From contig SHXR01000024.1 of the NCBI GenBank assembly GCA_009693235.1, positions 1 to 55,582 of the forward strand: a stretch of DNA of 55,582 nucleotides, written 5' to 3'. Below, one piece after another: positions 1-7,007 of the stretch (its first letter is position 1; each line of letters starts with the position of its first letter). The DNA is from Betaproteobacteria bacterium. Lineage in GTDB: Bacteria > Pseudomonadota > Gammaproteobacteria > Burkholderiales > SG8-39. A program made the translations under genes and the position numbers. The notes beneath the pieces are model-generated. The model did no database searches, had not been told where the DNA came from, and saw only the letters and a program-made list of their open reading frames with translations.

Positions 1-167
1 CCCATATGAGTAGACTTCTTCATGGTGGTTGAGCTTTCTTCGGTTCAGGTTGAGGATGTCAAGAACCCGCATTCTGGGCCCTCGATCGTTTCAACCACCA
101 ACTCAACCTTCAACTACGGGCGGGACATGCTCGGCTGATTACGCGGGATAGCTTAATCAGCGTTTCC
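1..167. other. Left edge, no gene recognised
   Basis: No coding region is supported here. An 8-bp perfect inverted repeat (GCTGATTA at 134-141 and TAATCAGC at 154-161, 12-nt loop) lies just past the stop of the minus-strand gene that ends at 168. It could act as a weak terminator for that gene, but no clear U-tract follows it. Confidence 0.4.
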
Positions 168-440
168 TTAGTTGTTGGCGAGGCCCTTCCGAAGTAAGGC
201 CGCGACCAGTTCGTTCATCGGCAACGCTTGCTCAGTGGCCGCTGCATGCAATTGCGCGATGAGCTCGCTGTCGAGTTTGCAGGCGAACGGCACCAGGCCA
301 AGGGCTTGATCGCGTTTGCGCTGTTCCCGTTTGTCGAATGCGGTGGCCGCGCCTTGTCCATAGCGATCGGGCGTTGCACCGCCGCGCATACTCGACACGA
401 TTTGTTTTGCTTTGTTCTTTTCCAGGTCGGTCTTTTTCAT
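168..440 (-). CDS. Small conserved-looking hypothetical protein
   Basis: A 90-residue protein with no family I can name. The N-terminal half is very polar and basic (starts MKKTDLEKNKAKQIV, later DKREQRKRDQALG). The C-terminal half (about residues 50-88) reads as a short hydrophobic beta strand (GLVPFACKL) followed by two amphipathic helices (SELIAQLHAAA, MNELVAALLRKGL). That arrangement resembles the strand-helix-helix of small ribbon-helix-helix DNA-binding proteins, but this is only a resemblance. The ATG at 440 is preceded by a purine-rich GAGAATTGAA stretch. It stands alone: the next gene rightward is on the other strand. No exported signal or membrane segment is visible. Antitoxin-like or nucleoid-associated roles are possible but unsupported. 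Confidence 0.6.
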   Translation of the reverse strand: MKKTDLEKNKAKQIVSSMRGGATPDRYGQGAATAFDKREQRKRDQALGLVPFACKLDSELIAQLHAAATEQALPMNELVAALLRKGLANN

Positions 441-774
441 TTCAATTCTCAGAGGGAGCGTCGATGCCGGCGAGTTCGGTGCATCGCGGCACTGGCGCTG
501 GGCGGATCGTTCCGCGGGCTATTGTCAAAGGCGCGTCCCAATGGTGCAGGACAGCGGAAGGGGGGGCGATCATCGCATGCTGGCGAATTTCCTGGATCGG
601 GCACCCGGTTGATGGAACGCTGCGGACCCACTGGCCGCATCGCCTGCCTGACGTGATTCGCTGATTATTTCGGGAAAAGATCCACAACCGCACGCGCCGG
701 GCGCCCGACAATCGGACCCGCGAACGAAACCCTGATCCGACCATCATCGAGCCAACCCTCACCGTGGCAGCCCA
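441..774. other. Gene-free spacer
   Basis: A 334-bp region between two divergent genes. Open frames exist on both strands, as expected at this GC content, but none has a convincing start, ribosome site or family signature. It presumably holds the promoters of the flanking genes; no clear -35/-10 pair was identified. Confidence 0.4.
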
Positions 775-939
775 ATGAATCATCACGATGTTGTGCGTGG
801 CGTCGTCGGGTTAGCGTCCCTACTGCTGTGCGGAGGGGTGCTCGCGAATTGCCCTGAGCGCGCCGGTTTGAGTGATGCCCGCATCGGTGGCGCGGCCGGC
901 CGGCCGGCCGGCCCTTGTGGTTGGCGTGATCACCGATAG
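775..939 (+). other. Displaced signal-peptide fragment of the DUF5666-like gene
   Basis: Starting at the ATG at 775 a 54-codon frame encodes MNHHDVVRGVVGLASLLLCG and onward, a good secretory or lipoprotein-like signal sequence (hydrophobic core followed by LLLC). It continues as GVLANCPERAGLSDARIGG, resembling the N-terminus of exported DUF5666 proteins (Cys-rich start, then a GGT/GGA stretch before the first beta repeat). It stops at the TAG at 937-939. The body of the protein continues in the +1-shifted frame from about 914. The two frames meet in the GGCC tract at 894-913; losing one GGCC unit (or 1 nt) would fuse them into one reading frame. Confidence 0.6.
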
Positions 940-1783
940 TTCGCGACTGTGCATAAACGGGCTGTCGATCCAAACGGACGCGGACACCATCCTCTCGATC
1001 GATGGACGGATCGCTCCGCTTCGTGCGCTTGCCGATGGGCAAATCGCGGCGGTATCCGTTACCGCCATCAAAGGCGCGCTACGGGCCAACCGCCTCGTCG
1101 TCTCGCATGAACTCATCGGTCCGGTCACCGACATCGATAGCGCCGGCGCCGAATTGAGCGTGATGGGCCAGCGTATCGTGCTGCGGCCGAGCGCATTACG
1201 CGCACCTGGCATGGCGACGCTGGCGGGGCTGAAATTGGGCGACGTCGTGCGGGTCAGCGGGATGCGGAACGGGCGGGGCGAGATCGATGGAACGCGGATA
1301 GACGTCGCGCCGCGCGCCGAGACGGCAATGATCGTTGGTCGCTATAGCGTTGATTCGAACCGACCCCCATTCCTTGCAGGAATTCGTCTGCGCTTTTTCG
1401 ATCGGGCGCCGGCCGATGCAGAGGTGCATGAAAAAACGGTGCGGATGAGCGGGCGTTGGACCGGCGCAGAATTGGTGGTCGAGCAGGTCGCGATCGAACC
1501 GGTGGCATCGCTGCTCGGTCGGGCGGAGTGCGCGTTATTGCAAGGATATTCGTCCAACAGCAAGGCGGGCATCCTGCTCGCAGGCTTGGTCGTTCGGTTT
1601 GGACCCGGCACGCGGTTCGACAATGGCGATCGCCGGAAGCTGCGGACCGACTTGGAAGTGACTGCGACCGGACCCATTCGCGCGGACGGTCAGCTCGAAG
1701 TGGAGCGTCTAGTCCTTGGCGAACTGCGCCCGGTTGCGGCGCGCGGTGTCATCGTGCCGCGTGCAATGCAGGCAGCGAGGTAG
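872..1783 (+). CDS. DUF5666-like exported protein (body; N-terminus out of frame)
   Basis: A 303-codon frame whose first codons (MPASVARPAGRP) are a by-product of reading the GGCC tract; the natural N-terminus is the signal peptide at 775-893 in another frame. From about residue 15 it shows repeated OB-like beta units of the DUF5666 type: VVGVITDSSRLCINGLSIQT, then a second copy around LIGPVTDIDSAGAELSVMGQ with the characteristic GLKLGDVVRVSG ending, then further weaker copies towards the C-terminus. DUF5666 proteins are secreted or envelope proteins of unknown function. The usual DUF6502 partner gene is not present upstream. As it stands the product starting at 872 would be cytoplasmic, so the gene is either off-phase, broken or mis-sequenced. 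The stop is followed by a bidirectional terminator. Confidence 0.75.
   Translation: MMPASVARPAGRPALVVGVITDSSRLCINGLSIQTDADTILSIDGRIAPLRALADGQIAAVSVTAIKGALRANRLVVSHELIGPVTDIDSAGAELSVMGQRIVLRPSALRAPGMATLAGLKLGDVVRVSGMRNGRGEIDGTRIDVAPRAETAMIVGRYSVDSNRPPFLAGIRLRFFDRAPADAEVHEKTVRMSGRWTGAELVVEQVAIEPVASLLGRAECALLQGYSSNSKAGILLAGLVVRFGPGTRFDNGDRRKLRTDLEVTATGPIRADGQLEVERLVLGELRPVAARGVIVPRAMQAAR
894..913 (+). repeat. (GGCC)5 tetranucleotide tract inside the DUF5666-like gene
   Basis: Five perfect tandem GGCC units lie exactly where the signal-peptide frame and the body frame of the flanking gene must join. Four units would put both parts in one frame. Tetranucleotide tracts in the 5' part of surface-protein genes are a known architecture for slipped-strand phase variation, although five units is short for that, and assembly error is an alternative. 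Confidence 0.8.
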
Positions 1784-1797
1784 CCGCAGCTGGAAAC

Positions 1798-1826
1798 AAA
1801 AAAGCCCGGCGAACCGGGCTTTTAAA
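1798..1826. terminator. Bidirectional Rho-independent terminator
   Basis: A perfect 9-bp stem AAAGCCCGG / CCGGGCTTT with a CGAA tetraloop at 1801-1822, flanked by A-rich sequence on the left and TTTTAAAA on the right. It therefore has a U-tract in either direction. It sits between the convergent DUF5666-like gene (stop 1783) and the cold-shock gene (stop 1842) and should end both transcripts. Confidence 0.9.
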
Positions 1827-1841
1827 ATCACGTCGCTCTAC

Positions 1842-2048
1842 TTACGCGACGGGCTTGATGTTTGACGCCTGTTTGCCCTTGGGGCCAGTCGTGATGTCAA
1901 AAGACACCTTTTGATTTTCAGCCAACGTTTTGAAGCCTTGACCTTGAATCGCCGAGAAATGTGCGAACAGATCTTCGCCGCCACCGTCGGGGGTGATGAA
2001 GCCAAAGCCTTTCGCGTCGTTAAACCACTTGACTGTACCAGTTGCCAT
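1842..2048 (-). CDS. Cold-shock protein (CspA family)
   Basis: A 68-residue single cold-shock domain, the usual length for CspA-type RNA chaperones, which bind single-stranded RNA and DNA and melt secondary structure. RNP1 (KGFGFI, residues 13-18) and RNP2 (LFAHF, about 27-31) are intact, as is the C-terminal [12 protein letters not shown] typical of beta-proteobacterial members. The start is set at MATGTVKWF (2048); the frame extends five codons further upstream but family members begin here. About 200 bp of leader lies upstream without a gene, compatible with the long 5' untranslated region of cold-shock mRNAs. The bidirectional terminator at 1798-1826 closes the gene. Which paralogue it is (cspA, cspD or other) cannot be decided. 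Confidence 0.95.
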   Translation of the reverse strand: MATGTVKWFNDAKGFGFITPDGGGEDLFAHFSAIQGQGFKTLAENQKVSFDITTGPKGKQASNIKPVA

Positions 2049-2441
2049 ATCGTGTCGTTCCAATAAAGTTTAGTAGGAAAATCCGGGCATAGCCCGTTCT
2101 TGCGCGACGATCAAGGCAGAGCAGCTGGTCGTACCGAAATACCGAACTTGGAGAACAACAGGGGTATGCGGAGGGTAATAGCGTGACAAGCGAGACACCA
2201 AACTTGAAGTACGTGCGAGGGCGAGGCTAGGGCAATCGGCCATCGGATGCAAGCTTTTTTTAAGCTAGTTAGCGATCGACTCTGCGCGCGGGGTCAATCA
2301 CTAGGCAGCTATCTAGACCGGGATCGGCACTGCTCGACGCCTGCGCGGCTGGTCGGGTCGCCCAGCCGCGGATGGGCGCGCTACGATCGCGATTGTGCTG
2401 CTCCTTCACCATGCCGCCCTTTCACCACTGCAACGAGATCC
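2049..2441. other. Intergenic region between cold-shock gene and eutB
   Basis: A 393-bp region between divergent genes. The left half is probably the cold-shock leader and promoter; the right half must carry the eutB promoter. A short AAGCT / AGCTT hairpin with a T-rich loop sits near 2251-2265. No convincing cobalamin-riboswitch core was found although eutB needs adenosylcobalamin. No gene is supported: the eutB frame stays open back to 2247 but that part has no similarity to EutB. Confidence 0.5.
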
Positions 2442-3827
2442 ATGGCCTCCTATCAGTGCCTCGTTGGTAGACGCCGACACGAATTTGGCGATCTTCGCAC
2501 GCTGCTGGCGAAGGCGAGTCCGCGTCGGTCAGGCGATCAGTTGGCAGGGATTGCCGCGCAATCGGATGAAGAGCGTGTTGCAGCGCGGTGCTGTCTGGCG
2601 GATGTGCCGCTGCAAACCCTGTTGGAACAGCCGCTTGTCCCCTATGAGGATGACGAGGTAACCCGGCTCATCGTCGATTCGCATGACCAGTTTGCCTTCG
2701 CGCCGCTCCGTGGCTTGACCGTGGGGGGGGGCTTTCGCGAATGGCTGCTCTCCTATGACACCGATGTAAGGCAGCTCGCCCAGGCAGCGCGGGGCATCAC
2801 CCCCGAAATGGCGGCGGCGGTAGCCAAGCTGATGCGCAATCAAGACCTGATCCTCGTCGCCCGCAAATGCCAGGTCGTCTCGAGATTTCGGAATACGCTC
2901 GGTTTGCCGGGACGGCTGGCCATCCGTCTGCTGCCCAATCATCCGACCGACGATCCGCAAGGAATTGCGGCGACCATTGTCGACGGGCTCCTGATGGGGG
3001 CTGGCGATGCGGTGATTGGCATCAATCCGGCCACCGATAGCGTCGATCGAGTTATCGATCTCGTGCGGATGCTGGACGAAGTGCGCACTCGCTTTGAGAT
3101 TCCCACGCAATCCTGCGTGCTCGCGCATGTGACCAGCACTTTGCAGGCGATCGAGCGGGGCGCGCCGGTCGATCTGGTGTTCCAGTCGATCGATGGAACG
3201 GAAGTGGTCAATCGGAGCTTCGGTGTTTCGATCAAATTGCTGGAAGAGGCGCAAGACGCCGCACGGTCCCTCAAGCGGGGCGGCGATCAGGTTATGTACT
3301 TCGAGACCGGTCAGGGCAGTGCGCTCTCAGCCAATGTCCATCACGGCATCGACCAGCAGCCTTGCGAGGCCCGTGCCTATGCGGTGGCGCGACATCTCGA
3401 TCCGTTTCTCGTCAATACGGTGGTCGGGTTTATTGGCCCCGAGTACCTTTATGACAGCAAACAGATCATTCGCGCGGGGCTGGAAGATCACTTCTGCGGC
3501 AAGCTGCTCGGCCTGCCGATGGGCTGCGATGTCTGCTACACGAATCACGCCGAGGCCGACCAAGACGACATGGACACGCTCATGACGCTGCTCGGCGTGG
3601 CAGGCTGTAACTACTTCATGGGGGTGCCGGGCGCCGATGACATCATGCTCAACTATCAGAGCACGTCCTTCCACGATGCGCTCTATATCCGGCAGGTGCT
3701 CGGATTGCGGCCGGCGCCTGAATTCGAGGCCTGGCTGGAGCGGATGGGGATCGCTCGCGACAACCGGCTCCGGGAGCCGGAGCGTTTGCATCCTTTGCTC
3801 CGCGGCTACCTTCTCGCGGGCGGTTAG
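2442..3827 (+). CDS. eutB: Ethanolamine ammonia-lyase large subunit
   Basis: A 461-residue protein that with EutC splits ethanolamine into acetaldehyde and ammonia using adenosylcobalamin. The start at 2442 (MASYQCLVG) matches where EutB proteins begin, followed by the typical LLAKASPRRSGDQLAG and LVPYEDDEVTRLI. The substrate-binding motif FETGQGSALSA is intact with the conserved glutamate at residue 288. Also present are LGLPMGCDVCYTNHAEADQD, GFIGPEYLYDSKQIIRAGLE and the GADDIMLNYQSTSFHD region. A run of nine G (2723-2731) encodes VGGGF where I would expect a slightly shorter turn. eutC follows after 5 bp. No ethanolamine permease, EutA reactivase, aldehyde dehydrogenase or microcompartment gene is nearby, so this is a minimal lyase locus. 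Confidence 0.97.
   Translation: MASYQCLVGRRRHEFGDLRTLLAKASPRRSGDQLAGIAAQSDEERVAARCCLADVPLQTLLEQPLVPYEDDEVTRLIVDSHDQFAFAPLRGLTVGGGFREWLLSYDTDVRQLAQAARGITPEMAAAVAKLMRNQDLILVARKCQVVSRFRNTLGLPGRLAIRLLPNHPTDDPQGIAATIVDGLLMGAGDAVIGINPATDSVDRVIDLVRMLDEVRTRFEIPTQSCVLAHVTSTLQAIERGAPVDLVFQSIDGTEVVNRSFGVSIKLLEEAQDAARSLKRGGDQVMYFETGQGSALSANVHHGIDQQPCEARAYAVARHLDPFLVNTVVGFIGPEYLYDSKQIIRAGLEDHFCGKLLGLPMGCDVCYTNHAEADQDDMDTLMTLLGVAGCNYFMGVPGADDIMLNYQSTSFHDALYIRQVLGLRPAPEFEAWLERMGIARDNRLREPERLHPLLRGYLLAGG
2723..2731 (+). repeat. G9 homopolymer inside eutB
   Basis: Nine consecutive G within the eutB coding sequence. The frame is intact as given, and the tract encodes VGGG before FREWLL. Tracts like this slip easily in replication and in sequencing. 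Confidence 0.85.
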
Positions 3828-3832
3828 CGCGC

Positions 3833-4615
3833 ATGGACGACGCACCCGATACACCCATTCCCGGCGCGGCCTGGTTGGCCCTGAAAGCGCGGACTGCGGC
3901 GCGGATTGCCCTGGGGCGAAGCGGTGGCAGTCTGCCAACCCGCCCGCTGCTCGATTTTCAGCTCGCCCATGCACGGGCGCGCGATGCGGTGCATGCGCCC
4001 TTCGATTCAGGCAGTCTGGCTCTGCAGGCCGCCCAAAGTGATGTTCCGGTCACATGCGTGCAAAGCAGGGCGACCGATCGAACCACCTATCTGCAACGCC
4101 CGGATCTGGGCCGTCGATTGGATTCTCCGTCGCGTGAACGGCTCGCAGCGTTGCACGCGCAGCCCGCCGATGTCGCGTTCGTCATCGCCGATGGCCTGTC
4201 CACACGCGCCGCCGAACGCCATGCGCTGCCCGTCGTGGCGCTTGCGAGCACCGTGCTGGCCTCTTGGGGCTGGACGATGGCGCCCCTGATCATCGCGACG
4301 CAGTCACGCGTTGCACTGGGCGATGAAATCGGCGCGCTTCTCAACGCCGGATTGGTGGCGATGCTGATTGGCGAGCGGCCGGGTTTGTCAGCCGATGACA
4401 GCCTTGGCATCTATCTCACCCATGCGCCCTCTATCGGCCGGACCGATACGGAACGCAACTGCATCTCGAACATTCGCCCAGGTGGTCTCACTTATGCGGA
4501 GGCCGCGCACAAGCTCTTGTATCTGCTGCGCGAAGCGCGGGCGGGCGGGCTCACCGGCGTGGCGTTGAAAGATGATAGCGATCGGGTGATGAGGCTGGTC
4601 GGTCCTGACGCTTAG
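3833..4615 (+). CDS. eutC: Ethanolamine ammonia-lyase small subunit
   Basis: A 260-residue EutC, the smaller subunit that completes the adenosylcobalamin site of ethanolamine ammonia-lyase. Recognisable family features are the N-terminal TAARIALGRSGGSLPTRPLL, the DFQLAHARARDAVH helix, the DLGRRLDSPSRERL segment, FVIADGLSTRA, the LIGERPGLSADDSLGIYLTH motif and a C-terminal LLREARAGGLTGVALKDD. The length is close to the usual 250-300 residues. It begins 5 bp after eutB and is surely co-transcribed. Its last 4 bp overlap the stop of the convergent ferritin-like gene, so the two transcripts run into each other with no room for a terminator. Confidence 0.96.
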   Translation: MDDAPDTPIPGAAWLALKARTAARIALGRSGGSLPTRPLLDFQLAHARARDAVHAPFDSGSLALQAAQSDVPVTCVQSRATDRTTYLQRPDLGRRLDSPSRERLAALHAQPADVAFVIADGLSTRAAERHALPVVALASTVLASWGWTMAPLIIATQSRVALGDEIGALLNAGLVAMLIGERPGLSADDSLGIYLTHAPSIGRTDTERNCISNIRPGGLTYAEAAHKLLYLLREARAGGLTGVALKDDSDRVMRLVGPDA

Positions 4616-5700
4616 CGTTCCGCTGGAGCCAGCTTTCTCGGCAGCGCGCGCTCGCCACCTGCCATCAGGCGATCGAATTCCACTGCGACGCTTTCATCTT
4701 CTTCGAGCACCTTGCCCGCATCGCGGTCCCCATAGTGAATGACGCCCATGGCGGCGTAGGCTTTTTGCACTGCGGGGCTCCACAGGCCAATATCGCGCAC
4801 GATGGGCACGATGCGGCTGAACAGGCGCATGCGACAACGCAGCGTGTTGTCCGATCCGGTCACGGCGGCCACCGCATCTTTGGGGTCGAGGCCAAGATGC
4901 GCCCACATTTCTTCGGTGTTCAGGCGATCGCGCATCAGAAAGGAGGCCTCGATGACGAAGTCTTCCCGTTCGCGTCGTTCCGATGCGGTGAGTGACGGAT
5001 AAAAATCGCGCAAGGCATAGCGCCCAAAGGCCACATGCCTCGCTTCGTCTTGCATGACGTAAGCATTGATCGCCGCGCAGAGCGGATTCTTCGCATAGTC
5101 GCGAATCCGCTGGAATGCAGCAAGGGCCAGCCCCTCGATCAGGACTTGCATGGCGAGGTAAGTGAAATCCCAGCGACGATCGGTGATCGCTTTGTCTAGC
5201 AGCACGCGAAGGGGCGCGGTGATCGGATAGCAAAAGCGGAACTTCTCGGTCAACAGCCGGCGGTAGGCTTCGACGTGGCGCGCCTCGTCCATTACCTGGG
5301 TGGCGGCATAGAACTTCGACTCTATGCGCGGAACGTCTTGCACGATCTTGGCCGAACAGATCAGTGCGCCCTGTTCACCATGCAGAAACTGCGACAGCTG
5401 AAATACTTGACTGTGATAGCGCACATCTGATTGCTGCTTGGCACTCAGCTTGTTCCAGAAGGGCGTGCCGTGCACCGGCAACAGCGCATCGTCGATCTGC
5501 ATCGGATCGTCCGGATCGACCTCCAAACTCCAATCGATGCGCTGGTCGACGTCCCATTGTTGCTGCTTGCCCTTGGCATAGAGGCGCAGGAGATCATCGC
5601 TCGTGGCGTCATAGTCCCAGGTGAAGCTCACGCTGTTGCCGCCCTCGATCTGCCAATGGGTCTCTTCAACGGGCAGCGTGTAACGATGGAGCATTGACAT
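4612..5700 (-). CDS. Ferritin-like di-iron protein of unknown function
   Basis: A 362-residue protein with a clear di-iron ferritin-like four-helix pattern: E109 (HGEQGAL), E139 and H142 (DEARHVEAY), E189 (LIEGLA), E219 and H222 (DEARHVAFG). This E / ExxH / E / ExxH set is that of ribonucleotide-reductase-R2-like oxygenases and oxidases such as the AurF N-oxygenase group. The substrate is unknown; an oxidase or N-oxygenase role is inferred only from the fold. The start at 5700 (MSMLHRY) is chosen because GAGAGGA lies 7 nt upstream. No membrane segment or signal is visible. It is convergent with eutC (4-bp overlap) and divergent from the acyl-CoA dehydrogenase at 5829, so it is a single-gene unit. 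Confidence 0.85.
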   Translation of the reverse strand: MSMLHRYTLPVEETHWQIEGGNSVSFTWDYDATSDDLLRLYAKGKQQQWDVDQRIDWSLEVDPDDPMQIDDALLPVHGTPFWNKLSAKQQSDVRYHSQVFQLSQFLHGEQGALICSAKIVQDVPRIESKFYAATQVMDEARHVEAYRRLLTEKFRFCYPITAPLRVLLDKAITDRRWDFTYLAMQVLIEGLALAAFQRIRDYAKNPLCAAINAYVMQDEARHVAFGRYALRDFYPSLTASERREREDFVIEASFLMRDRLNTEEMWAHLGLDPKDAVAAVTGSDNTLRCRMRLFSRIVPIVRDIGLWSPAVQKAYAAMGVIHYGDRDAGKVLEEDESVAVEFDRLMAGGERALPRKLAPAER

Positions 5701-5828
5701 GAAGTTCCTCTCGCCTCCAACCAAGAAGTCGTCGACCACTGACAGCCTACACGATTCTCCGCACGCTCTTCGATAGCGACGCCTTCCCCGCTGTGGTTCA
5801 ATCAGGGCATCCGCTTGAGGAGAACCCC

Positions 5829-7007
5829 GTGCCATTCCAATCGCCACCCCGCCCGGTACGTCATACCGACCCGTTAGAGGAAGCCGCCATGCTCGATGCC
5901 ATTGACCGCTGGCTCGAGAAAGATGTCCGACCGCACGTCATGAAACTCGAACATGAAGACATCTGGCCGGCCGCCATGGTCGAGCGGATGAAGGAGTTTG
6001 GTCTGTTTGGCGCGGTGATCGATCCGCAATGGGGCGGACTGGGGTTGTCGGCCTCCACTTACGCCAAGATCGTGACGCGGATTTCGACCGTGTGGATGTC
6101 CCTCACCGGTATCTTCAATTCGCATTTGATGATGGCCACCCTTATCGAGAAATTCGGCACCGACACACAGAAGACGCGCTGGCTGCCCCGCATGTGTTCC
6201 GGTGAATTGCGCGGCGGGCTCGCGTTGACCGAACCCGATGCGGGCACCGATCTGCAAGGGATCCGCACGCGAGCCGTGCGCAATGGCGACCATTACGTCG
6301 TCAATGGCACCAAGACCTGGATCTCCAACGGCATTCAGGGTTCGGCGTTCGCAGTACTGGTGAAAACGGACCCAAACGTGCAGCCGGCCCGCAAGGGCAC
6401 CTCGATGTTCATCTTTGAGAAGGGGGAAGGATTCGCCGTTTCACGCAAACTCGAAAAGCTTGGCTACAAGGGCATCGATTCAGCGGAGCTGGTGTTCGAT
6501 CAATTCAAGGTACCGGTCGACAACCGGATCGGCGCTGAGGGTGAGGGGTTTTATCTTGCGGTGAGCGGCCTGGAACTTGGCCGTATCAATGTCGCGGCGC
6601 GTGGTGTTGGCATCGCCAAGGCAGCGCTCGACGAATCGCTCCGTTACTCGCAAATGCGCAAAACCTTCGGCAAGCCGATCTGCGAACATCAAGCCATCCA
6701 GCTCAAGCTTGGCGAGATGGGCACGCGCTATGAAGCGAGCCGATTGCTGGTCGAGCAGGCCGCCATAGCGTATGACGAAGGGCGCCGCTGCGACATGGAA
6801 GCAGGCATGGCGAAATATTTTTCCTCCGAAGCGGCGCTTGAGAATGCCACGGAAGCGATGCGGATCTTCGGCGGCTATGGCTATTCAAAGGAATTCCCGA
6901 TCGAGCGGTTCTATCGTGATGCGCCCTTGATGTGCATCGGCGAGGGGACGAATGAGATGCAGCGCATCATCATCGCCCGGCAGCTGATCGAGAGAAATAA
7001 AATTTAG
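5829..7007 (+). CDS. Acyl-CoA dehydrogenase
   Basis: A 393-residue FAD-dependent acyl-CoA dehydrogenase that introduces an alpha,beta double bond in an acyl-CoA. Visible motifs: the FAD/substrate loop GLALTEPDAGTDLQGI, KTWISNG, the helix region RYSQMRKTFGKPICEHQAIQ, and the C-terminal IFGGYGYSKEFPIERFYRDA and CIGEGTNEMQRIIIARQL with the catalytic-type Glu in GEGTNE. The GTG at 5829 is preferred because GAGGAG sits about 7 nt upstream; another GTG at 5793 lacks such a site. Its TAG directly abuts the ATG of the AMP-ligase gene, so the two form a tight operon that probably activates and then oxidises the same short or branched acyl group. Confidence 0.93.
   Translation: MPFQSPPRPVRHTDPLEEAAMLDAIDRWLEKDVRPHVMKLEHEDIWPAAMVERMKEFGLFGAVIDPQWGGLGLSASTYAKIVTRISTVWMSLTGIFNSHLMMATLIEKFGTDTQKTRWLPRMCSGELRGGLALTEPDAGTDLQGIRTRAVRNGDHYVVNGTKTWISNGIQGSAFAVLVKTDPNVQPARKGTSMFIFEKGEGFAVSRKLEKLGYKGIDSAELVFDQFKVPVDNRIGAEGEGFYLAVSGLELGRINVAARGVGIAKAALDESLRYSQMRKTFGKPICEHQAIQLKLGEMGTRYEASRLLVEQAAIAYDEGRRCDMEAGMAKYFSSEAALENATEAMRIFGGYGYSKEFPIERFYRDAPLMCIGEGTNEMQRIIIARQLIERNKI

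Noticed and set aside
665-790. Protein-like minus-strand stretch GRIRVSFAGPIVGRPARAVV near 665-740
   Set aside because: It looked like the end of a real gene, but upstream the frame becomes Arg/His-rich and overlaps the signal peptide of the DUF5666-like gene; no start or family was found.
2068-2441. Cobalamin riboswitch ahead of eutB
   Set aside because: GGCACTG and some GC-rich hairpins are present, but the B12-box and the core arrangement could not be found.
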